A DNA stretch of 64,000 nucleotides, from contig CM051513.1 of NCBI GenBank assembly GCA_028015205.1, forward strand, positions 48,488,841 through 48,552,840. Reading direction: 5' to 3'. Each line of letters opens with the position of its first letter. The first letter of the stretch is position 1. Positions 1-11,865 of this stretch are shown here, one piece after another. This stretch comes from Mytilisepta virgata (Eukaryota > Mollusca > Bivalvia > Mytilida > Mytilidae). The notes beneath the pieces are model-generated. The model saw only the letters and a list, made by a program, of their open reading frames with translations, ran no database searches and was not told the origin of the DNA. The position numbers and the translations under genes are program-made.

Positions 1-835
1 TAGGCAGTATCAAACAACCCCCCAAATAAAAATCAAATGGTTGCTCCCTTAGGGTAATTGTGAAAATATATCGCGCCACAGATGTGTGAAATAGGTCAGG
101 TTCTCCGATTGCCCACCGAGAACTACCTATAGACCAGTTGGTCTAGTTATTAGTTGAGAAATGGACTTGCATAAAAATGTGACACGCGTCACTCAATTGT
201 ACAAGAGGTCAAGGTCAGGTGACAGACTGGTATATACCATTTGGAACTTTTATACACCAAATACTGTGGGTCTAGAAATAGACTTGGGGCTCTGTTGTTT
301 CAGACAAGATCTTTTAGTGAATTTTTCCATAGAGTCCTATATCTTAAACTAAGTATGATAGCCATCTTGGATGGGGGTGCAGGTCATCTGATACAACTCC
401 ATAAAGGGGATCACCATAGGACCATTGATGCCAAGTGTGGTCCCTATAGACATAATGGTTCAGACAAAAATAATATCTTCAAGTGAATATCCCATAGGAT
501 CCAATTTTAAATATCTTCACCTGTGGCCCCCATCTTAGATGGAAATATGGATTTTCAAAGGACTGTCTAACAATGTTGGTTCCAATTGGCTGAGTCGTTT
601 CTTTGAATGAATTTCCCATTGGGTCCTATGTTCAAGTAAGATCACCTGTAGTGGCCATCTTGGATGGAGGACTTTTTAATCAGATATAATTCTTGATAAA
701 TGACCATCTAAGGACCATTGCTGTAAAACTGGGTTCCAATTGGATTTTAAACAAGAATTTTTAAATCAGCTGTTCAAAGGAAAGTTTACGATTGAATACC
801 GATGCCAAGTGTTGGTACTAGCTCACCTTGCCCAA
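1..835 (+). repeat. Degenerate pearl/Helentron-like repeat, left end cut by window
   Basis: Diverged units of roughly 150 bp recur here, each with a 'gccatcttggatg' word, a 'ccataggatcc/gggtcctat' word and an 'aggaccattg' word. The stretch ends near 835 in a decayed form of the 3' tail seen on other copies (gccaagtg...agctcacctt). The two small open frames at 161-486 are translations of these units and are not genes. The Helentron assignment rests on architecture (tandem core plus hairpin tail) and on my knowledge of bivalve pearl elements; no search was possible. Confidence 0.5.
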
Positions 836-1780
836 AGTTAATGTCAATATGGCAGCAAAGTAATGCCTATATCTCGCCTTTTGTAACATTCTTCATAGGC
901 AAAACAAAACCAATTCAATGATAGAAAAAAAACATTTAGAATCTCCATTTTTTTATTGAAATATTACTACCTTTCCTCATTTCATCTTTGTATTTTACAG
1001 ATTGTCTGAGAATGTCTCGTCATATAAACATTATTCACATCCCTTCCTTTTGAAAAACCTCTTTATTTCATACTGTTATATTTCTACAGTGAAATCCCAA
1101 ATTTTACAATTTAACATTCTTTAGACTGTTTTCTACATATTACTAATTAACATCAAAATATGACAAAGTATAGATGTACAATACATCTAGAATTAATTAA
1201 TAGTTCTAATCCTTGTCAAATATATATTTTATATACATTTGTCATGGAACAAATATTTTGAAATAATCTCAAACAGTCTCGGATGAAATATTTAAAATAA
1301 CATTTATAGTCAAAATATATTTTCATTACATTTGTATTATAATCTAAAAATAATTTATTATGGCCTACACGAATTCATTAGAAAAAACAGTTGTCATTTG
1401 TTGCTAGACTTGAACACTTTGTCCCTTATTTGAGTGAAAATGTAAAATCTTTACAATTTTTTACATTAATTCAGAAATATTTAAATTATCATGAGGGCTA
1501 TTTCAGAAAATCATCATTATAAATGTGTCAGAAGTATAGTTCCTTTAGTGATGGAAGTCATTTTTAAAATATCCATCACCATTAAATGTTTTTTTATTGA
1601 AGTGCTTTCCCACCCTATTATACCATTATTTCTTTAAAAGCCCTGTTTGATGGACTCCTCCTCCCCTACATCCATCTCCAGAAATAAACCTCACCTTTAT
1701 CAATAATTACTGTATACAGATATACTTATCATTTCAAAGCAAATTTTAATTTTTAATTAAGTAAGATTTCAGCCAGACCT
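836..1780. other. AT-rich stretch, nothing recognised
   Basis: Very AT-rich, with many TAA/TTA words and poly-T runs. I see no coding frame, SINE head, inverted end or tandem unit. Confidence 0.5.
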
Positions 1781-2161
1781 AATACCGTTTCGTGATTTTA
1801 CCCTTCCTATTTCAAAAAAGTTTTACATTTTTTTCAGAATTTTTCATAATAAACCAAGTGGTAATATTTCAAAAATACATTTCAATTTTTATAGAAGTGA
1901 AAGTTACTGAGTACAGGCAATCTTTTTACCTTCTAATTAACCATTTTTTTACCTTTTTATTTTTTCAGAAAAAAACTATCATTAAAGGGAAGTTAGTGAA
2001 TGTAAGCCAAACCTTTTGCCATTTTTCATCACCACTTGGTTGAATATGCAAAACCCTATACAAGCAGATTGTTACAAAAAACTATTTCTATCTCAAATAG
2101 GGTTACATTTTTTTTTTTTTTTAAGAATTTTTCATCTTTAACCAAGAAGAAATTTAAAAAT

Positions 2162-3006
2162 TACCTGTATTGCTCACCTGCTGTTTTATATCCACAAGGA
2201 TTTTAAAGAAACAAGATGTCAAACTAACCTTGATATTTGACATGTGACCTAAAAAAGGTGGATTATTAGCATTCGTCCTTACATGAGATTCCTGCTAACT
2301 TTGGTTACAGTCTGCACATTAGTTCTTGAGCAAATTACAAAAAAGTCTTTTCCCATATGGATTCAATAGAAACTTTGAACAGCCGCAGCTGTTGGTAAAT
2401 CAGATAAATCTGAACCAAAAGTGGATTACTGTCATCATCAATCCTGCAGTTTCAAAACATTCCATAATGTAGTTTCAGAGGAGATGACTTTTGAAAATTA
2501 GCCAATCAAAATCAAAGATGGCTTCTGGTGGCCTTGTTGTTCATTGATATTTAATAGAGGTCCTTCATTACATACATCATTCCTGCCAACTTTGGTTACA
2601 ATCTGCCCATTAGTTCCAGAGGAAATGACATTAGAGTACGTTCACATATGGATTCAATGGAAACATTAAGCAGCTGCAGCTGTCGGCTGAAATGATGAAT
2701 GACAACCAAAAGTGGACCATTTGTTCAATCCTACAAAGTTTCAAAACAACTCATTCTGAAGTTTCAGAGAAGAGTTTTGAAAATTGACCTGAGTATAAAT
2801 CAAATATGGGCTCTGGAAGCCATGTTGTTCATCCAACCAGAACCAATGGTGGATCGTTTGCAGAGGTCCTTCCATACATCACTCCTACCAAGTTTTGTTT
2901 AAATCTGCCAATTACTTTCAGAGGAGATCAAAATGTGAAAAGTTAACTGACTACAGACGCAAAGTGATGATTTAGCTCTCATGGCCTATTGGCTATGTGA
3001 GCTATG
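2162..3006 (+). mobile_element. Pearl/Helentron-like element inserted in array A
   Basis: It begins with 'tgctcacctg' and ends with a tail reading 'acgcaaagtgatg' then 'agctctcatggcc...tgtgagct', the hairpin tail of this family. The core has repeated units around 'tccttcatacatc' and 'ttggttacaatctgcc'. T-rich array sequence lies on both sides, so this is an insertion. A relative lies at 33957-34600. Confidence 0.55.
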
Positions 3007-4835
3007 AAGAAAATGAATACTTTCATTCTAGTGACTAATTGACCTTTCCTTTCCTCTTGATTGAAAATGCAAAACCCTTTACAACTCTTTCTGTGAAAAA
3101 AATGATATACATGCATTATATGATTACCAATATTTCCTTTCCCAAAAGTTACATTGTTTTTCTTCTTTTTTTTTTTTTTAGAATTTTTCATCATCATCTA
3201 AGTGGTCATTAAAAATAGGAAAAGAAACAAGTTTTGTTTGAGAAAAACTTACTGGCTATAACTAAACCTTTTGCAATCCAAAGTTTTCACCACTTGGTTG
3301 AAAATACAAAACCCTTTACAATTTTTTATTTCTAAAAAAAAATATATGTCAACGTACATTCTTTCTGAAAAAAAAATACAATTTATTTATTTATTTTTTT
3401 TTTTGTATTTTTCATCTTCAACCAAGTGGTAATTAGAAAAAAATTTCTATTCGAGCAAAAGTTTATTTCTTAACTAAACCTTTTGCCTTTCTGAAGTTTT
3501 TACCACTTGGTTGAAAATGCAAAACCCTTTACAAATTTTTTTTTCTAAAAAAAAATATTTTTACCTACATTCTTTCTAAAAAAATTACAATTTTTTTATA
3601 ATTTTTTTTTTAAGAATTTTTCATCTTCAACCAAGTGGTAATTTGAAAAAAATTACTATTCGATCGAAAGTTTATTTCTTAACTAAACCTTTTGCATTTT
3701 TAAGTTTTTACCACTTGGTTGAAAATGAAAAACCCTTTTTTTAAAAACTGTTTCTTTATATTTTCTTTCACGTATATTTCCTTTCTTGAAAAAGTTATAT
3801 CTTTCTTTTTCTTTTTAGTTTTTCTTTTTTTTTTTTAAGATGTTTTCATCTTCAACCAAGTGGTAATTTGAAAAAAAATTATATTCGAGCAAAAGTGTAT
3901 TTCTTAACTAAACCTATTGCATTCTGAAGTTTTCACCACTTGGTTGAAAATGCAAAACCCTTTACAATTTTTTCTTTCTAAAAAAAAATATATGTTAACG
4001 TACATTCTTTCTGAAAAAAAATTACAATTTTTTTATTTATTTTTTTTTTTTTAGAATTTTTCATCTTCAACCAAGTGGTAATTTGAAAAAAAAATTCTAT
4101 TCAAGTGAAGTTTATTTCTTAACGAAACCTATTGCATTCTGAAGTTTTTACCACTTGGTTGAAAATGAAAAACCCTTTACAACTATTTTTTTTTAAAAAA
4201 CTGTTTCATTATATTTTCTTTTACGTATATTTCCTTTCTCGAAAAAGTTATATCTTCCTTTTTCTTTGTTTTTCTTTTTCCTTTTTTGTTTTTCTTTTTT
4301 TTTTAAGATGTTTTCATCTTCAACCAAGTGTTAATTTGAAAAAAAATTCTATTCAAGCAAAAGTTTATTTCTTAACTAAACCTTTTGCCTTTCTGAAGTT
4401 TTTACCACTTGGTTGAAAATGCAAAACCCTTTACAATTTTTTTTTCTAAAAAAAAATATATTTTTACCTACATTCTTTCTAAAAAAAATTACAATTTTTT
4501 CATAATTTTTTTTTAAAGAATTTTTCATCTTCAACCAAGTGGTAATTTGAAAAAAATTTCTATTCGAGCGAAAGTTTATTTCTTAACTAAACCTATTTTT
4601 ACCTACATTATTTCTAAAAAAAAATTACAATTTTTTAGAATTTTTCATCTTCAACCAAGTGGTAATTTGAAAAAAATTCTATTCGAGGGTAAGTTTATTT
4701 CTTAACTAAACCTTTTGCATTCTGAAGTTTTTACCACTTGGTTGAAAATTAAAAACCCTTTACAACTCTTTTTTTATAAAAACTGTTTCATTGTATTTTC
4801 TTTCACTTATAATTTCCTTTCTTGAAAAAGTTATA

Positions 4836-4983
4836 TCTTTCTTTTTCTTTTTTTTTCTTTTTCTTTTTTTTTTCTTTTTTCTTTTTCTTTTTTTTTCTTT
4901 TTTTTCTTCTTTTTCTTTTTTTTTTTTTTTCTATTTTCTTTTTTTTCTTTCCTTTTTTCTTTTTTTTTCTTATTTTTTTTTCA
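4836..4983. repeat. Polypyrimidine (TTTTTC) tract
   Basis: About 150 bp of almost pure T/C on the plus strand. It is low-complexity sequence inside array A; overlapping open frames on both strands are artefacts. Confidence 0.9.
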
Positions 4984-5365
4984 AAAGATGTTTTCATTTT
5001 CAACCAAGTAAAAATTTAATTTAATAAAAAAAACAGATTTTTCTTCTCGAGTGAAAGTCACTGACTTCAACAAAACCTTTTGCCTCAATTATTTACTACT
5101 TGGTTGAAAATGTAAAACCTTTGCAATTTTTTTTTCACAAAAAAGTTCAATGCTACCCATAATAAAAGTAGCTGTTCATCTACTAAATAAATAATGATTT
5201 CAACTGTTTTTGCCATATGCCAGCCCCCTATCAAAAAGGGTGTTTCTGTGTTGAGAAGGATCAAGATAAAATCTGCCGATTAATCATTTTATTCTAAACT
5301 TTCATAAATGAATTCGAGCAACTTATACATATGCCAAAAAATTTCTATATATTACATAAAATATA

Positions 5366-5606
5366 TTTTGTTTAGTTTGTTTAGTTGGGGTGTTACGCCG
5401 TTTTCAGCAGATTTGGCTATTTCGCGGCGGCCAGTTTTTATTGGTGGAGGAAGCTGGAGTACCCGGAGAGAACCACAGACCTTCGGTAGGAAAATTGGCA
5501 ACCCGCCACAGGTGAGATTCGAACTCACAACCTCAGCGTTGACAGGCTAGTGATCATTAGTAGTCATAACGGAATACCTAGACCACTCGGCCACCGAGGC
5601 CCCACT
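5366..5606 (-). mobile_element. tRNA-derived SINE, copy 1
   Basis: Read on the minus strand, the head has an A-box-like 'tggccgagtgg' and a B box 'gttcgaatctc', as in a tRNA with a long variable arm (Ser/Leu type). The body is the conserved 'ttggggtgttacgccg...' block. A likely target-site duplication 'taaaatata' lies at 5357-5365 and 5607-5615. It is not a functional tRNA gene, because the head is fused to a long body and flanked by the duplication. Confidence 0.8.
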
Positions 5607-6254
5607 TAAAATATAAGAATGTTATCTCACTGAGAGAAAAAGATGTCTTTATGCACATATAAATTCAAAATATACTTATGAAAACATTAAACTTGCAGTG
5701 TTGACTTTTAAAATTATTAAATTTAAAGTGAAAAAGAAAACATACAAAAAGTTACAAATAAAATCATAAAAACATAAAAACATAAAAACTGGATAAAATT
5801 GATAAAAACCACTAAAATCCAAAAATAACTTTCTGTATGTTTTCTAATATATTTACCATTTACTTTCATGAAAAGTCAATTATACAGTTCAGTTTTCTTG
5901 GTATATTTTAAATTTATTGCATATTTATTAACTTTATGGGTTACATGAATTTTGAAATGCAAAATCTTAACCAAGTCCCTCAAGCATGAAATGTAAGTCA
6001 AAGTGACCAAATTGTAGGAGAATTGTAGGCCTTCAGAATGGAACTGATGAGTCATTATTAAATCAACCAAATGTGCGAATCTAATGTGCAGCAAAGTTGG
6101 TATCAAATTTCTTTTTATTTTAATAAAAATCTCACTTTCAGCAACACCGTACCGTTGTTAGCTAAAATGTGGCAAAAATTTGGCAAAAACAGTAACATGT
6201 TATGCACTGTAGAAAATTACAAAATTATATATTATACAATAAGACAAAAAAATA

Positions 6255-6439
6255 CCGAGGAACTCTTCAGGCTTGGTCTACAGGTGTCCAATTAATAGTC
6301 ACATGATCTCAATTATTTAAGATAAATCCATAGTATTTCTATAAAATGTCCTCAACAGTCAATGTTAATTTTATGATTTCATTCAGTTCTGGAATATGTT
6401 AATATACAATGCTTTTCTACATAATGTCCACTATTCCAT
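6255..6439 (-). pseudogene. Putative terminal exon T, copy A
   Basis: On the minus strand a clear acceptor (tttttcag) precedes ATGGAATAGTGG at 6439. The next 180 bp align by eye with the copy at 21199 and below, sharing 'atagaaatactatgg' and 'gacacctgtagacc'. In this copy the frame that is open in copy B stops early, so it is probably non-coding or decayed. If exon X (9533-9606) splices here, its last bases TG plus the first A give TGA, which would make this exon 3' UTR. The gene is not recognised. Confidence 0.35.
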
Positions 6440-6513
6440 CTGAAAAAGAAACATATTTATTAAATGAAAAAACTTTTATATGATATTAAGCACAGATTTC
6501 AAGATTATTTTGT

Positions 6514-6778
6514 TTCTTTAGTTGGGGTTTTATGCCATTTTCAGCACATTTGGCTATTTTGCAGGGACCATTTTTTATTGGTGAAGGAAGCCGGAGTACA
6601 AGCAGAAAACCTGACCCACCTTCGGCAGAAAAACTGGCAATCCTTGTCAATTTAGATCAGAGACGAACACACCCCACCACAGGTGAGATTCGAACTCACA
6701 ACCTCAGTTATGACAGGCTAGTGATCATTAGTAGTCATGACGAACTACCTAGTCCACTCGTCCACCGAGGCCTTTTAA
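6514..6778 (-). mobile_element. tRNA-derived SINE, copy 2
   Basis: Same family and orientation as the copy at 5366-5606, with the same body and the B box 'gttcgaatctc' on the minus strand. A likely target-site duplication reads gattattttgt at 6503-6513 and ggatattttgt at 6779-6789. Confidence 0.8.
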
Positions 6779-7639
6779 GGATATTTTGTAAATATATTTT
6801 TTGATATGCAAACAAGAATTCTCTTCTTTCTAATGGAAAGATAACTCTCGATATTTTCTATGTTTCTAATTTAAACTAGAGGCTCTCAAGAGCCTGTGTC
6901 GCTCACCTGTATCTAATGTGATTTTGGAAATTATGTAAAATTATATAATGATTGAGACCAAGATTGGTTTAATTTGACACAGTATTTAAAATTAAAAACA
7001 GGTCATCTTAGTGTAGTCTTACAATAGCTACTGAAGACATCTTATCATTATTATTTTTGAATATGTGGTCAAGTTGTGATCATTCAGAATTTTTTTTACA
7101 ATTTTCTGATAGACTTCTAAACAGTTAACTTCTATGTTCTTTTTTAGCAAAGGGGGTTTGATGGCAGGGTCATCCGATACAAGTCATGACAACCTACTGA
7201 AAATTGTGGCCAAGTTTATTTCTACTCAGCCCAGATCAAGTGGAGAATTTTGTAAAAAAAATGTTAAAAATTGCATATATAATGGCCATAAAGGGGTCAA
7301 TTGACCAGTTTGGCCATGTTAACATATTTGTAGATCTTACTTTGCACATTATTGCACTTTAAAATTTATTTCTATTTATAATAATTAAAAGCTGAAAAAT
7401 GATCTTACAAATACCTAATAACAGGTTGTCTGTTAGATCTTAACCTGTCTTTAGTTTCAGAGATTTAAGCAAAAAACTGCACTTCGTCCCCATGTTCTAT
7501 TCTTAGCCATAGCAACCATCACTCATTTTTTTAAACTTGATACACTAATGACTGTGGTCAAGAATGGTTTAATTTGTCTCAGTAGTTTCAGAGAAGATTT
7601 TTGAAAGAGATTAAAAAAAATTGACTATGAACGGCAATA

Positions 7640-7840
7640 ATTGCTTTAGTTTTCTCGTTTGAATTGTTTTACATTGTCATATCGGGGCCTTTTATAGCTG
7701 ACTATGCGGTATGAGCTTTGCTCATTGTTGAAGGTGGTACGGTGAGCTATAGTTGTTAATGTATGTGTCATTTTGGTCTTTTGTCAACAGTCGTCTCATT
7801 GGCAATCATACCACATCTTTTTTATAATTAAGGATCAATT
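7640..7840 (+). repeat. Conserved bivalve interspersed repeat nested in the element
   Basis: About 190 bp including 'acattgtcatatcggggcc', 'agctgactatgcgg' and 'gtctcattggcaatcatacc', ending in a T-rich tail. I recognise this block from memory as very common in mussel transcripts and genomes. The small open frame starting at 7773 is part of it. Confidence 0.55.
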
Positions 7841-7974
7841 GTCTATTTGGCCATGTTGGCTTATTGGTAGATCTTACTTTGCTGAACATTATTGTTGTTT
7901 ACAGATTGTATATCGCTCTATTCTAGATAACCAAAAATCCTGCAAAATTAACTAAGAATTACCACGTAAGTGGC

Positions 7975-9420
7975 AGCAACCCAACGATGATGGATCAACT
8001 ACAAAGTAACAACACTTGGTCAGCACCTCATAAGTAATATTAATGCCATATTTGGTTTCATTCCATTCTGTGGTTCTCTAAAAGAAGAGATTTGAGTGTT
8101 TTTCCCATAGTGTCCTATGTTAAACTTAGTCCCCTGTTGACTGCCATCTTGGATAATGGATCCGCTACAAAGTAACAACACTTGGTCAGCACCACATAAG
8201 AAACATTCCTGCCATATTTGGTGTCATTCCATTCAGTGGTTCTCTAAAAGAAGACATTCGTATGTATTTCTCATAGGGTCTTATGTTAAACTTAGTCCCC
8301 TGCTGGCAGCCATCTTGGATTATGGATCGGCTACAAAGTAACAACACTTGGTCAGCACCTCATAAAGAACATTCATGCCATATTTGGTTTGATTCCATAC
8401 TGTGGTTCTCTAAAAGAAGACATTTGTATGTATTTCCCATAGGGTCCTATGTTAAACTAAGTCCCCTGATGGCGGCCATCTTGGATGATGGATAGGCACC
8501 AAAGTAACAACACTTGGTAAGCATCTCATAAGGAACATTCATGCCATGTTTAGTTTCATTCCATTCAGTGGTTCTATAGAAGAAGACATTTGTATGTATT
8601 TCCCTTAGGGTCCTATGTTAAACTAAGTCCCTCACTGGTGGCCATTTTGAATGATGTAACGGCTACAAAGTAACAACACTTGGTCAGCACCTTGTAAGGA
8701 ACACTCATGCTATGTTTTGTTACATTCTATTCTGTGGTTCTCTAAAAGAAGTCATTTGTATGCATTTCCCATAGGGTCCAATGTTAAACTTAGTCCCCCG
8801 GTGGCGGCCATCTTGGATGATGGATCGGCAACAAAGTAACAACACTTGGTCAGCACCTCATAAGGAACATTCATGCCATGTTTTGTTACATTCCATTCAG
8901 TGGTTCTCTAAAAGTTATTTGTATGCATTTCCCATAGGGTCAAATGTTAAACTTAGTCCCCCGCTGGCGGCCATCTTGGATAATGGATCGGCTACAAAGT
9001 AACAACACTTGGTCAGCACCTCATAAGGAACATTCATGCCAGATTTAGTTTCATTCCATTCAGTGGTTCTCTAAAAGAAGTCATTTGTATGCATTTCCCA
9101 TAGGGTCCTATGTTAAACTAAGTCCCCCGCTGGCGGCCATCTTGGATTATGGATCGGCTACAAAGTAACAACACTTGGTCAGCACCTTATAAGGGTTCAT
9201 TCATGCCAGATTTAGTTTCATTCCATTCAGTAGTTCTCTAAAAGAAGTCATTTCTATGCATTTCCCCTAGGGTCCTATGTTAAACTAAGTTCCCCGCTGG
9301 CGGCCATCTTGGATGATGGATCGGCTACAAAGTAACAACACTTGGTCAGCACCTCATAAGGAACATTCATGCCATGTTTGGTTTCATTCCATTCATTGGT
9401 ACTCTAGAAGAAGTTCAAAA
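7975..9420 (+). repeat. Tandem array, ~165-bp unit, about nine copies
   Basis: The word 'aacaacacttgg' recurs near 8008, 8175, 8340, 8507, 8672, 8838, 9001, 9166 and 9331. Each unit also has 'catcttggat', 'ccattcagtggttctc' and 'catagggtcctatgtt'. Short frames starting DRLQSNNTWSAPHK are one unit translated and should not be annotated as proteins. Confidence 0.85.
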
Positions 9421-9532
9421 TGTAAAATGTTAACGACGACGACGGACGACGGACGCCAAGTGATGAGAAAAGCTCACTTGGCCCTTCGGGCCAGGTGAGC
9501 TAAAAATATTGCAGTATCTTAATTTTACTTAC

Positions 9533-9606
9533 CATAAAGCTATGGAAGTCTCTCTATCCAAGTCTTCAACCTCTATTTGAAGTTCTGGTTTTTGACAAAA
9601 AACAAC
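9533..9606 (-). pseudogene. Exon X, copy A (unknown gene)
   Basis: On the minus strand an acceptor (tttattgtag) and a perfect donor (GTAAGT at 9532-9527) bound 74 bp that align with the 69-bp exon at 23433-23501. The second half reads VEDLDRETSIAL, matching VDDLDRGTSIAL in copy B. This copy is 5 bp longer, so its frame is broken near the start. Exon Y (15988-16071) would be the upstream exon. The protein family is not recognised. A conserved splice frame in two copies is the main evidence that it was coding. Confidence 0.45.
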
Positions 9607-10261
9607 CTACAATAAATTTGTTTTATCATATATTTGGTACTAAATATGGGTTTTCTGTATATATGATATTGATTGAAGCACAGTCCATATCACCTATCAT
9701 TTCATTGCTAGATACCGTATCACACCTCTACAAAAATCACATTTCGCACCCTACAAAATCAGAATGACATCACAAGACACATCAGTAGGTGACTTAGTAT
9801 GGATTATCTGGTTTTCTGCACATTGATATCATAAAATATAGGCCGTGAGCCACAATATGAAGCTTTTTGGCGAGCAAGCGCAGTGAACAATCCTAAATGA
9901 TTCATATTGTTGAGCTGCTGACATTTTACAATACCTTTACACAGAAAACCCAATAATCTATTTATCGTACAAATTCTGTACATTTTAGTCGCCACTGTCA
10001 AGATTTTTTTTAGGCTTTGTCTCCTGGAGGTAAGCTTTGTAACATCTGCTCTCATATTGAAATGTCGATGACAAGTCCTGCCTTTGCTGATAACCACCTC
10101 ATACATCAAAAGCCTTAATACGGATTAGCGAGCGGCTGAGCAGGGTAAGATAGACACAGGGAAGTACAACAACCATGAAAATCTGCTTTGTCAGATATGA
10201 AAATCTTTTCATGTCAATTCATCTAAGCTTTAAATATATGATATAAATAACATGATATATT
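9607..10261. other. No recognised feature
   Basis: AT-rich intron-like sequence. The open frame on the minus strand at 9804-10109 has no recognisable motif and no paralogue in copy B. Confidence 0.4.
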
Positions 10262-10378
10262 GGCTTTTTTTCATATTACATCCCATATCAACCATTAACC
10301 TATATTAGACCCTCCAGCTAAAGTTCTCCGGCTGCTATGGCGTCTCAGGTTGATATTGGGTGTGATATGAAAAAAGCC
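10262..10378. mobile_element. Short hairpin MITE
   Basis: Arms of about 31 bp at 10262-10292 and 10348-10378 are near-perfect inverted repeats (ggctttttttcatatta... against its complement ...gatatgaaaaaagcc). They enclose about 55 bp. No coding capacity. Confidence 0.6.
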
Positions 10379-11865
10379 ATGTAACATTCTATTTATATCA
10401 TCAATTCAAAATTTGGCACCAAGCTAATTAAACAGACCCATGCAGTAGTTCATTCCGTTTAATCTAGGGTTTAATTTAACAACAAGTTAAACATAGTTAA
10501 ATTTGTATAAAATTTTAACCCTTGGTTAATTACATGTACAAGATTTATGGCCAAGAACAAATCCATCTACGGTATCTAATCTGCTTTGTCATGGTTTGTC
10601 TTTGTGGTATGTGTAAAGCTTCAATTGCACATATATGAAATGACTGAACTTTAATTCAGTTAATAAATTCTACTTATTACATTTTCTTGTGATATGTTTT
10701 TGCCATGCTGATATTACACAAAAGAACCAGGAGTTATCAGACCAGCTTATATGGGAGCTAGATGAAACTCACTTTTTCACTCACTACAGTGCAACCTGTC
10801 TAATCTGACACACTAAGAGGCCACAAAATTGTATCGGATTGTACAGGGTGTCGGACTACTCAGGCTTCACTTTCGAACAACACAAGTATGCACTACAATA
10901 TCACGGGAAATAACTGTGTGTGTGCCATGAATGTACATGTAAGATGTTTTAATTTTTGAGACTTAAATGTAAAAGCATTGTTATAGGATGAAATGCATTT
11001 AATTAACACATATACCACAATAAATATTTAAAATTTAACTTTTCGTCTTAATTTAAATCCTTTACGGCCGTTTTGGTGAAGCAGAGACATTTTCCAAAAT
11101 TCTCTTTTTACATTTAGGTGTTGTAGCCATGTTATATAATACTTGAATGATTTTTACAAAGAAACTGAAAACTCACATTTAATTTTTATTTTTCATATTG
11201 GTAAACTTACCTGTAAACCTTAACTAGCCTCAACTCACCTTCCGATCTAATAAATGTACATAATCAAGTCAATCTGTTTGACGGTTCAGTGATCATGATA
11301 CCCATTAACATGGGTGTGTTCTCATTTCGCCTTAGCTGTGAATTCCAGGTAAAAAAGGTAAAAAAAATACTAAGGCGATATGGGAATTGTACTAAGGCGA
11401 AATGTGAATTTAGATGAAAAAATTAAATAAACAAATTAAACCTCTGTGTTTTTATAACCATATAAACGACATGTAATTAGGGATTTTTTTCTCTTGGATA
11501 TAAAAAAATACTTTTTATGATTTAAAAAATTGTGAAATCAGAAAAAAAAATCTACAATAAAACATTAGTCAGTAGGAAAGTTGCTTCTTTTATGCTTTAT
11601 TTAATAAAAGTTTCAATTGTATGAGTTTTATCCAATTAGAAAATTCTTAATAATTCAATTCTCCTTTACATTGTGCAACACAAAAAGTTAAAAAGAAAGA
11701 GAAAAAAATATATTCCCACAGATTTATGTACATATATTACAGAAACTTTAATAAAATATATAAAATATCAAATATTTTTTTTTTTAAATTGTGTTAATTA
11801 TTTATAATTTACAATGATTAAGTCATTGGTAAGCTTTGTCTACATAACTACTGAATCAAACTCAG

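Larger units (their letters stand above)
1781..5150. repeat. T-rich tandem array A with an alternating inverted word
   Basis: Imperfect units of roughly 210-250 bp alternate the word 'caaccaagtggtaat' with its reverse complement 'taccacttggttg', separated by poly-T and poly-A tracts. Forward words lie near 1853, 3421, 3631, 3856, 4071, 4535 and 4655; inverted words near 2030, 3289, 3500, 3710, 3936, 4149, 4407, 4733 and 5096. Single-stranded units could fold into long stems. The same array recurs at 18240-20560, apparently because the surrounding block is duplicated. Phe/Lys-rich frames inside it are artefacts of homopolymers. Confidence 0.75.
6876..9508 (+). mobile_element. Pearl/Helentron-like element with 165-bp tandem core
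   Basis: The 5' end has a small hairpin (ggctctcaagagcc) followed by 'tgtgtcgctcacct'. The core is a tandem array of about nine 165-bp units. Near 9425 there is an ACG/ACGG-rich microsatellite, then 'gccaagtgatgag' and a terminal hairpin (agctcacttggccc / gggccaggtgagct) ending in CTAA. A tandem core of about 160 bp plus an ACGG-type microsatellite plus a hairpin end is the layout described for bivalve pearl elements, which are regarded as non-autonomous Helentrons. No Rep/helicase frame is present. Confidence 0.6.

Noticed and set aside
4791..5024. Phe-rich and Lys-rich ORFs on opposite strands
   Set aside because: Products of the TTTTTC polypyrimidine tract.
5366..6778. Two functional tRNA genes (A and B boxes present)
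   Set aside because: Each head is fused to a long conserved body and flanked by target duplications, so they are SINEs; the same holds at 22383 and 54900.
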